Source: Tepidisphaeraceae bacterium (GTDB lineage: Bacteria > Planctomycetota > Phycisphaerae > Tepidisphaerales > Tepidisphaeraceae). From it: a DNA stretch of 64,000 nucleotides. The translations under genes and the position numbers were made by a program. Under the pieces are notes generated by a model. The model was not told the DNA's origin. It saw only the letters and a list, made by a program, of their open reading frames with translations, and did not search any database. Every line of letters starts with the position of its first letter. Position 1 is the first letter of the stretch. The DNA is taken from the NCBI GenBank assembly GCA_035998445.1, contig DASYHQ010000050.1:1-64000 (forward strand). The letters are read 5' to 3'. This document shows positions 32,811 to 39,470 of the stretch, in pieces.

Positions 32811-33371
32811 ATGGCAAGCAATCACGACGCCGATCCGGTTGGGGCGACTTATGCCAAGCCGCTGCTGCAGCTGGCGACCGAGCAGAACCAGGCCGCGCAG
32901 GTCGGGGAAGAGCTAGCGCAGATCGCCGAGATCGTTCGTCAGAACAAGACGTTCGGCCTATACTTGAGCGACCCCGGGATCAGCAACGACGAGCGCAACG
33001 CGACGCTTACCCGCGTCTTCGGTGGCAAGGTGTCGCCGCTGTTGCACAACTTCCTCGGCGTGCTCAACCACCGCGGCAAGCTGCGGTATCTCAGCCAGAT
33101 CTCAAAGGCCTACGAGCGTTTGCTCGAGGACCAGCTGGGCAACATCGAGGTGGACGTGACCACCGCCCAGAAGCTGTCGCCAGAGCAGGTCGAGGTCGTC
33201 CGCCAGCGCGTGAGCGCGGCCCTCGGCAAGAACGCGATCGTTCACCAGTACGTCGACGAGTCGATCCTGGGCGGCCTGATGGTCCGCGTGCAGGACAAGC
33301 TGATCGACGCCAGCGTCCGCTATCAGCTTCAGGCAATGAAGCAGCAGCTTCTGTCGGCGGCGCCACGGTAA
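32811..33371 (+). CDS. atpH: ATP synthase F1 subunit delta
   Basis: A 186-residue F1-F0 connector subunit (OSCP family). Typical N-terminal helical domain (YAKPLLQLATEQNQAAQVGEEL), the GKVSPLLHNFLGVLNHRGKLRYLSQISKAYE core and the C-terminal ILGGLMVRVQDKLIDASVRYQLQAMKQQL. It lies 143 nt after atpF because of the inserted palindrome, and 66 nt before atpA. A separate ribosome-binding region is not strong (ACGAGACTCGAC before the ATG). Confidence 0.95.
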   Translation: MASNHDADPVGATYAKPLLQLATEQNQAAQVGEELAQIAEIVRQNKTFGLYLSDPGISNDERNATLTRVFGGKVSPLLHNFLGVLNHRGKLRYLSQISKAYERLLEDQLGNIEVDVTTAQKLSPEQVEVVRQRVSAALGKNAIVHQYVDESILGGLMVRVQDKLIDASVRYQLQAMKQQLLSAAPR

Positions 33372-33437
33372 GTCAGTCGCGGCAGGTCAGAACAACAGCA
33401 ATTACCGAAAAATAGATCGAAATAAGCGGAGAAACCT

Positions 33438-34949
33438 ATGGCAATCAACGTAGCCGAAATCACCAGCATCCTGAAGAACGAGATCGCTGGCTTTGAACAG
33501 CAGGTCCAAGTTTCCAGCGTCGGCACCGTGATCGAGGTCGGCGATGGCATCGCCCGCGTCTACGGCCTGCAGAACGCGATGGCCGGTGAACTGCTGGAGT
33601 TCGAGAACGGCACGATGGGCCAGGTCTTCAACCTCGAAGAGGAGTCGATCGGCGCCGTCATCTTCGGCAACTACCTCGAAATCAAGGAAGGCGACCAGGT
33701 CAAGAGCACCGGCCGCCTGCTGGAAGTGCCGGTCGGCGCGGGCATGATCGGCCGCGTGGTCAACCCGCTGGGTCAGGCCATCGACGGCGGCCCCGCGATC
33801 ACCGGCACCGAGTCGCGCAAGCTCGACATCGTCGCCCCCGGCATCGCCGAGCGGCAGCCCGTCACCGAACCCCTGCAGACCGGCATCAAGGCGATCGACG
33901 CCATGATCCCGATCGGCCGTGGCCAGCGCGAGCTGATCATCGGCGACCGCAAGACCGGCAAGACCGCCATCGCGATCGACGCGATCATCGCCCAGAAGGG
34001 CAAGGGCGTGAAGTGTTTCTACGTCGCGATCGGTCAGAAGGAATCGACCGTCGCCGGCATCGTGGAAGTGCTGCGGGCCGCCGGCGCGATGGAGTACACC
34101 ACCGTCGTCGTCGCCAGCGCATCCGATCCCGCCCCGCTGCAGTACATCGCCCCTTACGCGGGCACGGCCATGGCCGAGTTCTTCATGTGGAAGGGTGAGG
34201 CGACCCTCTGCGTGTACGACGACCTTTCCAAGCAGGCCGCCGCCTACCGCCAGCTGTCGCTGCTGTTGCGTCGCCCGCCCGGTCGCGAGGCCTACCCCGG
34301 CGACGTCTTCTACCTCCACAGCCGCCTGCTCGAGCGCGCCGTGAAGCTGTCCAAGGAAAACGGCGGCGGCAGCCTGACCGCCCTGCCGATCATCGAGACG
34401 CAGGACGGTGACGTGTCGGCGTACATCCCGACGAACGTCATCAGCATCACCGACGGCCAGATCTACCTCGAACCCGAACTCTTCTTCGCCGGCGTACGCC
34501 CGGCCGTCAACGTCGGCATCTCGGTGTCGCGCGTCGGTGGCAACGCCCAGACGAAGGCCATGAAGAAGATCGCCGGCTCGCTGAAGCTCGATTTGTCCGC
34601 CTACCGCGACCTAGAGGCCTTCGCCCAGCTCGGCACCGAGTTGGACAAGGCCACGCAATCCCAGCTCGACCGCGGCGCGCGACTTGTGGAACTGCTGAAG
34701 CAGCCGCAGTACCGCCCGATGTCGTTCGAGCAGCAGGTGCTGGTCATCTACGCCGGCACGAAGGGCTACATGGACGACGTCCCCGTCAGCCGCATTCAGG
34801 AGTTCCAGAACAGCTTCCTGACCTACGTCGACCAACAGGCCGCCGACCTGCGATCTGACCTGGCGACGAAGAAGGAGCTAAACGACGACATCGAAGGCAA
34901 GCTGAAGGCCGCGCTGAACGACTTCAAGGCGAAGGTCTGGAAAAAGTAA
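33438..34949 (+). CDS. atpA: ATP synthase F1 subunit alpha
   Basis: A 503-residue nucleotide-binding subunit. Walker [14 protein letters not shown] (Lys175), the [11 protein letters not shown] region, [12 protein letters not shown], the Walker-B-like [28 protein letters not shown], and [15 protein letters not shown] near the C-terminal domain are all visible. Length is as expected (about 500-510). Follows atpH; the operon then ends: gamma, beta and epsilon genes do not follow. The stop is followed by a clear hairpin (34983-35017), a probable terminator. Confidence 0.98.
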   Translation: MAINVAEITSILKNEIAGFEQQVQVSSVGTVIEVGDGIARVYGLQNAMAGELLEFENGTMGQVFNLEEESIGAVIFGNYLEIKEGDQVKSTGRLLEVPVGAGMIGRVVNPLGQAIDGGPAITGTESRKLDIVAPGIAERQPVTEPLQTGIKAIDAMIPIGRGQRELIIGDRKTGKTAIAIDAIIAQKGKGVKCFYVAIGQKESTVAGIVEVLRAAGAMEYTTVVVASASDPAPLQYIAPYAGTAMAEFFMWKGEATLCVYDDLSKQAAAYRQLSLLLRRPPGREAYPGDVFYLHSRLLERAVKLSKENGGGSLTALPIIETQDGDVSAYIPTNVISITDGQIYLEPELFFAGVRPAVNVGISVSRVGGNAQTKAMKKIAGSLKLDLSAYRDLEAFAQLGTELDKATQSQLDRGARLVELLKQPQYRPMSFEQQVLVIYAGTKGYMDDVPVSRIQEFQNSFLTYVDQQAADLRSDLATKKELNDDIEGKLKAALNDFKAKVWKK

Positions 34950-34982
34950 GCGGGGCAAGACCATCCAGCTTAAGATAAACAG

Positions 34983-35017
34983 CGAATCCCGAGCGATCAG
35001 CGGTCACTCGGGATTCG
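34983..35017 (+). terminator. Terminator-like hairpin after atpA
   Basis: 11-bp perfect stem (34983-34993 with 35007-35017) followed by TCGTTTCC, 33 nt after the atpA stop. It supports atpA being the last gene of the transcript. Confidence 0.75.
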
Positions 35018-35093
35018 TCGTTTCCATGCCCCACGTGGTACGCGTCGTTCAGTATGATTAGATCGCTAGCGAGGAACGCGATGGAGGTGGCGG

Positions 35094-35450
35094 ATGTCAC
35101 GACGCCAAGATCGAAAAGCCATCCTCAGGGGGAAGCTGATTCCTGCACACTCTGGACGGAACGTCGAATTTCCGCCCCTGGATCCCCCGTATGTTTCCTT
35201 AGCCTACCTCGAAGATCGAACTGCACGTCTTTTGACGCTCGATGGCAGTCGGTTCGAACAAGGGGCCATACTTGACAACACCTTTCGCGTCTTTGCATCA
35301 CTTGCGGACGCACGTGACTACGCGATCAGCTTCATGAATGATGTGCCGTTACCTTTTGAATCTCGGCTGATCGAAAAGGATATCTTCTGCGCAATCTTTG
35401 ACCACCAAGGCAACTTGATCGAGGAAGTACATAGGCCGGAATCGCGATGA
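35094..35450 (+). CDS. Hypothetical protein, 118 residues
   Basis: A small soluble alpha/beta-looking protein (LAYLEDRTARLLTLDGSRFEQGAILDNTFRVFASLADARDYAISFMNDVPL). It has no signal peptide or TM span. An excellent ribosome-binding site (GGAGGTGG) precedes the ATG at 35094, which supports a real gene. No family recognised. It may open the accessory region of 35-39 kb; the yajQ gene on the opposite strand follows, the two ends being 21 nt apart. Confidence 0.7.
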   Translation: MSRRQDRKAILRGKLIPAHSGRNVEFPPLDPPYVSLAYLEDRTARLLTLDGSRFEQGAILDNTFRVFASLADARDYAISFMNDVPLPFESRLIEKDIFCAIFDHQGNLIEEVHRPESR

Positions 35451-35471
35451 CGCCACCAGTCTGCCCCTGTA

Positions 35472-35972
35472 CTACCTGAAGTTCTTAAACTGAATCGGCA
35501 CCTCCGGCGGGTTCGCCTTCAGGTGGGCGATCACCGCCTGCAGGTCATCCCGCTTGGCCCCGCTGACGCGCAGCGCCTCGCCTTGAATGCTCGCGTTCAC
35601 CTTCAGCTTCAGTTCCTTAATGCCCTTCTGGATCTCCTTCGACACGTCCTTTTCGATCCCCTCCTTCAGCTTCACCTTCATGCGGACGGTGTTGTGGGTG
35701 GCGTGTTCGAGCTTCTGGTAGTCCAGCACCTTCTGGTCGACGCCGCGCTTGATCATCTTGGCGATCAGCACCTGCTTGACCGACTCCAACTGCTGCTCCG
35801 CGTCGGCCGTCAGCGTCAGCTCCTTGTCCTTGCGGTTCAGCTCCGAGATGCCCGCCGCCGTCCCCTTGAAGTCGAAGCGGGTGATGATCTCCTTGATCGC
35901 CTGCTGGACCGCGTTGTCCATCTCCTGCAGGTTGATCTCGGACACGATGTCGAATGAGGGGTCGGCTGCCAT
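35472..35972 (-). CDS. yajQ: YajQ-family nucleotide-binding protein
   Basis: A 166-residue YajQ/UPF0234 protein. Motifs: ADPSFDIVSEINLQEMDNAVQQ, EIITRFDFKGTAAGI, LTLTADAEQQLESVKQVLIAKMIKRGVD, and SIQGEALRVSGAKRDDLQAVIA near the end. Some family members bind cyclic di-GMP; others bind nucleotides or RNA; the ligand here is unknown. The ATG at 35972 (MAADPSFD) is the conserved start; the frame is open further upstream without a match to the family. Convergent with the 118-residue gene. Confidence 0.93.
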   Translation of the reverse strand: MAADPSFDIVSEINLQEMDNAVQQAIKEIITRFDFKGTAAGISELNRKDKELTLTADAEQQLESVKQVLIAKMIKRGVDQKVLDYQKLEHATHNTVRMKVKLKEGIEKDVSKEIQKGIKELKLKVNASIQGEALRVSGAKRDDLQAVIAHLKANPPEVPIQFKNFR

Positions 35973-36090
35973 GATGTACGGAATCCTAACCGCCGGCTCA
36001 CCTGCCAAACAACTAAAGTATGCGCCTCCTGCCTGACTGGCGATCGCGGTGCATGAAAGACTCAAATCATACAGGTATACACAGCCCAAA

Positions 36091-36495
36091 CTAAAGCGAG
36101 CGCCATAGTACGATTAGCTTAGCGCGGAGCGCCCGGCCCGTCATCGAAAAGCTTGCCAGCGAAACACAGATCATTCCAAGTAACACAAGAGGTAGCAAGG
36201 TCTCTCGATACTTTGAGTTGGCATCCATGCCATGCTCTACTAACCACCTGTAGTTTAGCACTTGTTGCGTGAATAGCACCGTTACATTGAAGACGGCGGC
36301 CAGTATGACAGGACGGCACTGCGCGAAGGCGCCAATAAATATTGGTCCGGAAACGAAGCACACGAGCAAGGCGGGTAGCGTCCCGAACCCTTGGTTCGTC
36401 CACTTCCCTAACCCTAGGGCACAGACGAGCACGAGAATCACCTCGATCATGGGGCGGACAACCCGCTTAGGATCAGGACCCCATACCACGACCAT
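36091..36495 (-). CDS. Small multi-span membrane protein, function unknown
   Basis: 134 residues with about four hydrophobic segments (MIEVILVLVCALGLGKW, LPALLVCFVSGPIFIGAF, PVILAAVFNVTVLFTQQVL, TLLPLVLLGMICVSLASF). Starting at 36495 it begins 4 nt after the nucleotidyltransferase stop, so the two are likely co-transcribed; an ATG at 36450 opens at the first TM span. Codon use looks less GC-biased than that of the core genes around it, suggesting recent acquisition. No family recognised. Confidence 0.6.
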   Translation of the reverse strand: MVVVWGPDPKRVVRPMIEVILVLVCALGLGKWTNQGFGTLPALLVCFVSGPIFIGAFAQCRPVILAAVFNVTVLFTQQVLNYRWLVEHGMDANSKYRETLLPLVLLGMICVSLASFSMTGRALRAKLIVLWRSL

Positions 36496-36498
36496 CGA

Positions 36499-36861
36499 TT
36501 ACCCTCGGTATGGCTTGTGATCGGTGAGGATTCGCAGGCATGGCTGCGGACCCGACGCCATTTCCAGACCCCAAAGCGGCACGGCCTCCTGGCGGACGAT
36601 CTCCCCGAACCGCCCGGACAACGCGCCTTCCGAGACCACGTCGACATCGACCCCCAGCAGTTCGCGCAGGTCCATCAGCAGCCCGCCTTGGTCAAACAGC
36701 GAACGGCCTGGCTCGAAGCGCACCAGGAAATCCACGTCCGACGTCTCGGTCGCGTCGCCTCGCGCCACCGAACCGAACAGCCGCAGGTCCGACGCCCCGT
36801 ACCGCGCCGCCACCGCGATGATCTCGCCGCGCCGCCGGAGGATGTCCTGCTTGCGTACCAC
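36499..36861 (-). CDS. MNT-type minimal nucleotidyltransferase (MntA-like antitoxin), orphan
   Basis: A 120-residue protein of the minimal nucleotidyltransferase family, usually the antitoxin that AMPylates a HEPN toxin. Signature GSVARGDATETSDVDFLVRFEPG with the catalytic GS and D-x-D, followed by RELLGVDVDVVSEGAL. The expected HEPN (HepT) gene does not follow; instead a small membrane-protein gene starts 4 nt after the stop. The last 20 residues look atypical for the family, so the 3' end may be altered by loss of hepT. No toxin is visible nearby. Confidence 0.85.
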   Translation of the reverse strand: MVRKQDILRRRGEIIAVAARYGASDLRLFGSVARGDATETSDVDFLVRFEPGRSLFDQGGLLMDLRELLGVDVDVVSEGALSGRFGEIVRQEAVPLWGLEMASGPQPCLRILTDHKPYRG

Positions 36862-36925
36862 GCCGGTCGATCATCTCCCGTTGGACCCGGCCTGTCCAGC
36901 GCTACCAAACCGAAACACGGCCCTC

Positions 36926-36980
36926 ATGAAGGGGTCGGGCGTCATTGCTCCACAGTATCGAAGACTACCGACCCCTTCAT
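36926..36980. repeat. Perfect hairpin upstream of the nucleotidyltransferase gene
   Basis: 13-bp perfect stem (36926-36938 with 36968-36980, word GAAGGGGTCGG), 29-nt loop, in the 202-nt spacer before the nucleotidyltransferase start. It has no T-run; it does not show the attC core of the neighbouring sites. Confidence 0.7.
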
Positions 36981-37062
36981 CTCCCCTCTGGTAACGAAGG
37001 GGATACAAATGCGGTGCGCGCCGAACTTACCCTTGACCCCAAAGGGGATTCACAGTTGTTTG

Positions 37063-37072
37063 GTTATGCGGC
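37063..37072. other. Third copy of the GCCGCATAAC core, containing a stop codon
   Basis: The plus strand reads GTTATGCGGC; on the coding (minus) strand GCCGCATAAC, whose TAA is the stop of the 87-residue gene. The partner half expected of a full attC is not found downstream (towards 36862), so the site appears truncated. Confidence 0.65.
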
Positions 37073-37327
37073 TGGACGGCGGGAGCGGGATTTGATTCGA
37101 ACCCAGCAGCCATCATCCACAACCAGCCAATGAAGCTTTGAGCCACCGACCGGATTCCGAAAACGGACTAATACCCAAGGTCCGTGCTCGTCAACGTCGC
37201 TGACAACCAGCACCCGTCGAGTGTCGATCAGCCGTTGCACAAGGGTGCGCGTAGACCGCTCCCGCCATTCGGGCGAGACGCGCACCATGCGAATGCGGTC
37301 ACCGAGTTGCAGAGGACGAAGCCGCAT
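37064..37327 (-). CDS. Cassette-like small protein bounded by the 10-bp core
   Basis: An 87-residue protein with no TM span: RPLQLGDRIRMVRVSPEWRERS, TLVQRLIDTRRVLVVSDVDEHGPWVLVRFRNPVGG, WLVVDDGCWVRIKSRSR. No family recognised; the beta-rich pattern suggests a small nucleic-acid- or ligand-binding fold, but this is a guess. The start ATG lies inside the core GTTATGCGGC (37321-37330) and the stop TAA inside the inverse core GCCGCATAAC (37063-37072), exactly as gene cassettes sit between attC sites. An ATG 13 codons upstream is possible but would start inside the attC-like hairpin. No Shine-Dalgarno is visible. Confidence 0.65.
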   Translation of the reverse strand: MRLRPLQLGDRIRMVRVSPEWRERSTRTLVQRLIDTRRVLVVSDVDEHGPWVLVRFRNPVGGSKLHWLVVDDGCWVRIKSRSRRPAA

Positions 37328-37427
37328 AACGGACCAGCATTCAACGGCCGGCACCGCGCCGACCAAACTTCAGTGTACCCGAACGCGTGACGCGGGGCCG
37401 GTCCGTTGCAATGCGTGGTTATGCGGC
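37321..37427 (-). other. attC-like recombination site (107 bp)
   Basis: Imperfect inverted repeat laid out like an integron attC. R-type boxes GCCGCATAAC (37321-37330) and GTTATGCGGC (37418-37427) pair 10/10. They are followed by an unpaired spacer (6 and 3 nt), an L-type stem (37337-37347 with 37402-37414) with two extrahelical bases, a further 11-bp stem with one mismatch (37348-37358 with 37391-37401), and a 32-nt loop. It lies between the stop of the 128-residue gene and the start of the 87-residue gene, both on the minus strand. The core fits the RYYYAAC/GTTRRRY rule only partly. Confidence 0.7.
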
Positions 37428-37446
37428 AGTTCCCCGGCACTTTCCT

Positions 37447-37833
37447 CTACCGTGACAGTTCAAACAGCAGCAACGGCACCGCGATCCGAAGCACGAAGAG
37501 CCCGAGAAGCACATTGATCGTCAGGCCCACAATGGGCAAGCCGCGACGCCGCCGACGCTGGAACATCGACACAATGCCCAACACCGTCCCCACCGCCGGC
37601 AGGATGAACGCGAGGCCAAAGAGCGTGCAAACCGTCCTGTCCATCGGCAGGGTGAATGGCCCGTAGGGCATATACCCAGAGGCGATCCGTCCCTGAATCG
37701 CCCAGAACACCACCATCAACGTCGCTGCCGCGGCAACCGCCACGCAGAACGATGCGATTCCCACCCCGGACCGCCGCAGTGGTGGCAGTGGTGGCGCATA
37801 TTCGAGTCGCTCAACCGAGTGTTCCTGCCGCAT
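37447..37833 (-). CDS. Small multi-span membrane protein in a cassette-like position
   Basis: 128 residues with three hydrophobic segments (SGVGIASFCVAVAAAATLMVVFW, CTLFGLAFILPAVGTVLGIVSMF, GLTINVLLGLFVLRIAVPLLLFEL), the later two separated by a basic RRRRRG, like DUF4190-type proteins. The start ATG (37833) sits in a TATGCGGC context, one base off the core GTTATGCGGC seen at the next gene; the attC-like hairpin follows the stop by 19 nt. That arrangement is gene, then attC. No function recognised. Confidence 0.65.
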   Translation of the reverse strand: MRQEHSVERLEYAPPLPPLRRSGVGIASFCVAVAAAATLMVVFWAIQGRIASGYMPYGPFTLPMDRTVCTLFGLAFILPAVGTVLGIVSMFQRRRRRGLPIVGLTINVLLGLFVLRIAVPLLLFELSR

Positions 37834-37836
37834 ACC
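37827..37836. other. Core variant GCCGCATACC at a gene start
   Basis: 9/10 match to the attC-like core GCCGCATAAC, overlapping the start codon of the 128-residue gene. It marks the upstream boundary of that cassette-like unit; no pairing arm for a full site is evident. Confidence 0.5.
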
Positions 37837-38037
37837 TACTATTAACCGGACCCCTGAACCTCGCAGATCGTGATAATTTGCGCTAGGCGCACAATATCAT
37901 TCCTTGGCACAGATGGCCAGAGGGGTGGTAAGGCAAGTGGCGAGCGATGTTTAAGGGGAGCTGGCAGGCGTGGGAATGGGACGAAAACCGGCGTGCGGCG
38001 CACATGAGTAGCCAGCCGGCGATTGTTGGGCGTGTGC

Positions 38038-38292
38038 TTAGGCCGCGGCGCGTTCCACCGCGGCGACGGCTTCGCGTTGGGCGTGCAGTTCGGCGAGCGT
38101 GGGGATCGTGGTGATGCCGGGGAGTTCGATCGTCTCGACCGGGGCGGGCAGCAGGAGCGGCGCGCGGGTGGGTAGGGTGGCGGCACGCGCTGCGATCAGG
38201 GCGTCGACCTCGGCCTTGCGCTTGGCGTGCAGGCGGCCGTAGTAGCCGGGGTGGCGCTGGCGGAACAGGCGCTGCCGTTCCGTGTTGGTCAT
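38038..38292 (-). CDS. Small basic protein, MTNTERQ/RHPGYYGRLHAKRK type
   Basis: An 84-residue protein beginning MTNTERQRLFRQRHPGYYGR, followed by LHAKRKAEVDALIAARAA and a proline-rich middle. I recall similar short proteins (tyrosine-rich RHPGYY with a basic stretch) as common in planctomycete genomes, with no assigned function; they may be nucleic-acid binding. The ATG at 38292 is chosen over an upstream one because it opens the recognised motif. It lies between the cassette-like genes and array 3. Confidence 0.6.
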   Translation of the reverse strand: MTNTERQRLFRQRHPGYYGRLHAKRKAEVDALIAARAATLPTRAPLLLPAPVETIELPGITTIPTLAELHAQREAVAAVERAAA

Positions 38293-38452
38293 CGCGCGAG
38301 GCGGGGGACATGAGGGAAACTGCAGCATACGTTCATGTTATCGACACGATCCCCCTGCCACTTGATCGCAATGTTGCCCGGCAGATTGTTTCCGCCATCC
38401 CCATTGACGAAAACGGGCGTCGACCGGCAATGGACGGCCCGGCGGCGGGTTG

Positions 38453-38738
38453 CCGCATAACGAAAGTAATCGTCCGCATAACGAAGCAAGGCAGCCGCGT
38501 AACGAAAGTAGTCGTCCGCATAACGAATCAAGGCGTCCGCATAACGAAACTGTTAAGCCGACGCTCGGAGTCGACAAGTCTCGTTATGCGGGCAATCAGA
38601 TCCGTTATGCGGGAGACAAGCTCCGTTATGCGGGTGACACGCACCGTTATGCAGCGGACAAGCCCCGTTATGCGGGTGACAAGCGTCGTTATGGAGCCGA
38701 CGAGTTTCGTTATGCGGCTGGTCGGATTCGTTATGCCG
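38453..38738. repeat. Bipolar 21-bp array of 13 units built on the attC-like core (array 3)
   Basis: Left arm: five units beginning CCGCATAACG-like at 38453, 38474, 38495, 38516 and 38537. Right arm: eight units of the opposite orientation, CGTTATGCGG-like at 38582, 38603, 38624, 38645, 38666, 38687, 38708 and 38729. Every step is exactly 21 bp. Left units 1 and 3 share one 9-nt filler (AGTARTCGT) and 2 and 4 another, giving a 42-bp super-repeat. Frames read through it in both directions only because 21 is a multiple of 3. The 471-nt gap 38293-38763 holds nothing else recognisable. Confidence 0.92.
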
Positions 38739-38763
38739 ACGGTTGAACGGAGCGGGCGAAATG

Positions 38764-39213
38764 TTATCGCCGCATCTCGCGTTGTCGCATGGGCATCGAA
38801 TCGATCAGGCGGAAGATGGCAGCTGGTTCGACGGGTTCGGTGGCGCGCAGCTTCTCGCCGGCGTCTTTGCCGATGAGCAGGACGGTGAATTGGCTGGTTG
38901 GCACGCCGTACTGCTGCCGCACCGCAGCGGTGTGGTGCCGGTCGCCGATCACTTCGACGATGACGAGGTCGCGATCGCCGATAGCTTGCGGGTCGGCGTT
39001 GAGGGACGTGCGCTGTTGGACGGCGTTCGCGTCGGTCGCCGCGGGCGCGAAGATCACGATCACGCGGTTCTGCCACTGGTAGGTGGATAGATCGATGGTT
39101 GTGGGTTGGGATGACGGTGGCATGGCGGGCGTCTCCGCGGTCGACTCGCAGCCGCTCGTGACGGAAAAGATCGCGAGAAGCATGAGCAGGTGGGTGAGGA
39201 TCGTCGTCCGCAT
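38764..39213 (-). CDS. Lipoprotein with DUF4174 domain
   Basis: A 149-residue lipoprotein: signal MRTTILTHLLMLLAIFSVTS, lipobox Cys, then a DUF4174 domain with WQNRVIVIFAP, ADPQAIGDRDLVIVEVIGDRH, QFTVLLIGKDAGEKLR and IDSMPMRQREMR. The fold resembles thioredoxin-like proteins without the redox cysteines; function unknown. The start at 39213 follows element C, whose sequence also supplies an upstream in-frame ATG that I reject. It is downstream of the rhamnose genes on the same strand, but 257 nt away. Confidence 0.85.
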   Translation of the reverse strand: MRTTILTHLLMLLAIFSVTSGCESTAETPAMPPSSQPTTIDLSTYQWQNRVIVIFAPAATDANAVQQRTSLNADPQAIGDRDLVIVEVIGDRHHTAAVRQQYGVPTSQFTVLLIGKDAGEKLRATEPVEPAAIFRLIDSMPMRQREMRR

Positions 39214-39238
39214 CGACTTAATGATAGGCACGCATGGC

Positions 39239-39376
39239 CGTGGCATGGGCGTCTCGCCCATGCATATAGATTGGAATCAGAAAGGTTATTCAAGCCGACG
39301 GTGCTGATCGAACAGCTGATTTGAATGAGATCGCTCGTCCTCATCGCGAGCATGGGCGAGACGCCCATGCCACGGT
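39239..39376. repeat. Palindromic element C, copy 3
   Basis: Arms CGTGGCATGGGCGTCTCGCC at 39239-39263 and its complement at 39350-39376, as in the copies at 20018 and 21239. Between the DUF4174 gene and the rhamnose cluster. Confidence 0.85.
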
Positions 39377-39470
39377 GAAGGCAAACGTTCGCGCAAAAAA
39401 GAAGGGCAGGCACGGACGCCTGCCCCTACGGGTGCATTTCCAACAACGGACCACTGACAACGAACTCGCG

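Noticed and set aside
36926-36980. Second attC site upstream of the nucleotidyltransferase
   Set aside because: The perfect 13-bp stem lacks the GCATAAC/GTTATGC core and extrahelical bases.
38453-38738. CRISPR array
   Set aside because: Unit length is 21 bp with a core of about 10 bp and partly repeated filler; no constant repeat plus unique spacer of 25-40 bp, no cas genes, and the orientation flips midway.
38310-38876. Open frames through array 3 on both strands (heptapeptide-like repeats) as protein genes
   Set aside because: Frames are open in several phases only because the unit is 21 bp; no ribosome-binding site, and opposite arms would need opposite strands.
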